Of a DNA stretch of 6,123 nucleotides, positions 5,952 through 6,123 are shown piece by piece. Position 1 is the stretch's first letter, and each line of letters starts with the position of its first letter. Made by a program: the position numbers and the translations under genes. The DNA lies in assembly GCA_002898955.1 (NCBI GenBank), contig BEIP01000095.1, positions 1 to 6,123 of the forward strand. Direction: 5' to 3'. The stretch is from a bacterium HR39. GTDB lineage: Bacteria > Pseudomonadota > Alphaproteobacteria > Geminicoccales > Geminicoccaceae. Under the pieces are notes generated by a model. It saw nothing but the letters and a program-made list of their open reading frames with translations, was not told the DNA's origin and searched no databases.

Positions 5952-6123
5952 GTGGCGGACGCACTGGCGCTGGAGGTCACCCTCTTCCTGCTGGTCTTCG
6001 CCCGGCTCGGCAGCGCGGTGATGCTGCTGCCCGGCTGGGGCGACGGCGGGGTGCCGGTGCGGGTGCGGCTCGTGCTGGCTGTGGCGCTCACGGCCGTGCT
6101 CGCGCCGGTGGTCGGAGGCAGCT
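5952..6123 (+). CDS. fliR: Flagellar biosynthetic protein FliR, N-terminal part (cut by window edge)
   Basis: FliR is a multi-span inner-membrane subunit of the FliPQR flagellar export gate. Only 57 residues are visible of the usual 250 or so. They fit the family N-terminus: a first hydrophobic helix containing LFLLVFARLGSAVMLLPGWG (about 11-30), then GVPVRVRLVLAVALTAVLAP (33-52), matching the FliR pattern of VFARIG..(L)PG(F)GE...P.R.R..LA..L...L.P. The start is a GTG at 5952, supported by GGGAGG (5938-5943) 8 bases upstream, inside the end of fliQ. The spacing of 4 bases between the fliQ stop and this start indicates co-translation. The order fliE-fliQ-fliR is as in many alphaproteobacterial flagellar operons, where flhB often comes next. 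Confidence 0.92.
   Translation, partial: MADALALEVTLFLLVFARLGSAVMLLPGWGDGGVPVRVRLVLAVALTAVLAPVVGGS

Noticed and set aside
4124..6091. A 655-codon minus-strand open frame across fliE, the spacer and fliQ
   Set aside because: It lies antisense to well-supported flagellar genes, its translation is low-complexity Arg/Pro/Gly/His, and long open frames are expected where stop codons are rare.

Overview
The window looks like a stretch of a high-GC alphaproteobacterial chromosome. The hand-sampled coding GC is roughly 72%. The lineage is inferred from the Rhodospirillales-like gene content and order, from a perfect CtrA-type box (TTAA-N7-TTAA) in front of flgB, and from the style of the CsrA, PurK and YdcH proteins. 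No database search was possible, so the order-level placement is tentative.

Left part (1-1649), minus strand: a phosphofructokinase gene runs into a glucokinase gene that is cut by the window edge. They overlap as TGATG and form a glucose-to-fructose-1,6-bisphosphate pair. A 108-bp divergent spacer separates them from a small plus-strand gene for a YdcH/DUF465-like helical protein.

Middle (1867-3690), minus strand: csrA (carbon storage regulator family), purE and purK form a tightly overlapping group. csrA has an unusually long 3' end that runs 98 bp into purE in another frame. purE and purK overlap by ATGA. purK converges on the ydcH-like gene, and both stop codons lie in one perfect 18-bp palindrome.

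Right part (3792-6123), plus strand: flgB, flgC, fliE, fliQ and the start of fliR encode flagellar rod and export-gate parts. They diverge from csrA across a 101-bp spacer whose centre carries the CtrA box. The operon is split by a 708-bp, about 78% GC stretch between fliE and fliQ. I see no gene in it, but it holds several inverted repeats.

The genes are mostly ordinary housekeeping and flagellar functions. The points worth a second look are the CtrA box shared by csrA and flgB, the non-coding interruption of the flagellar operon, the csrA/purE overlap, and an unexpected histidine at the sugar-binding glutamate position of glucokinase.
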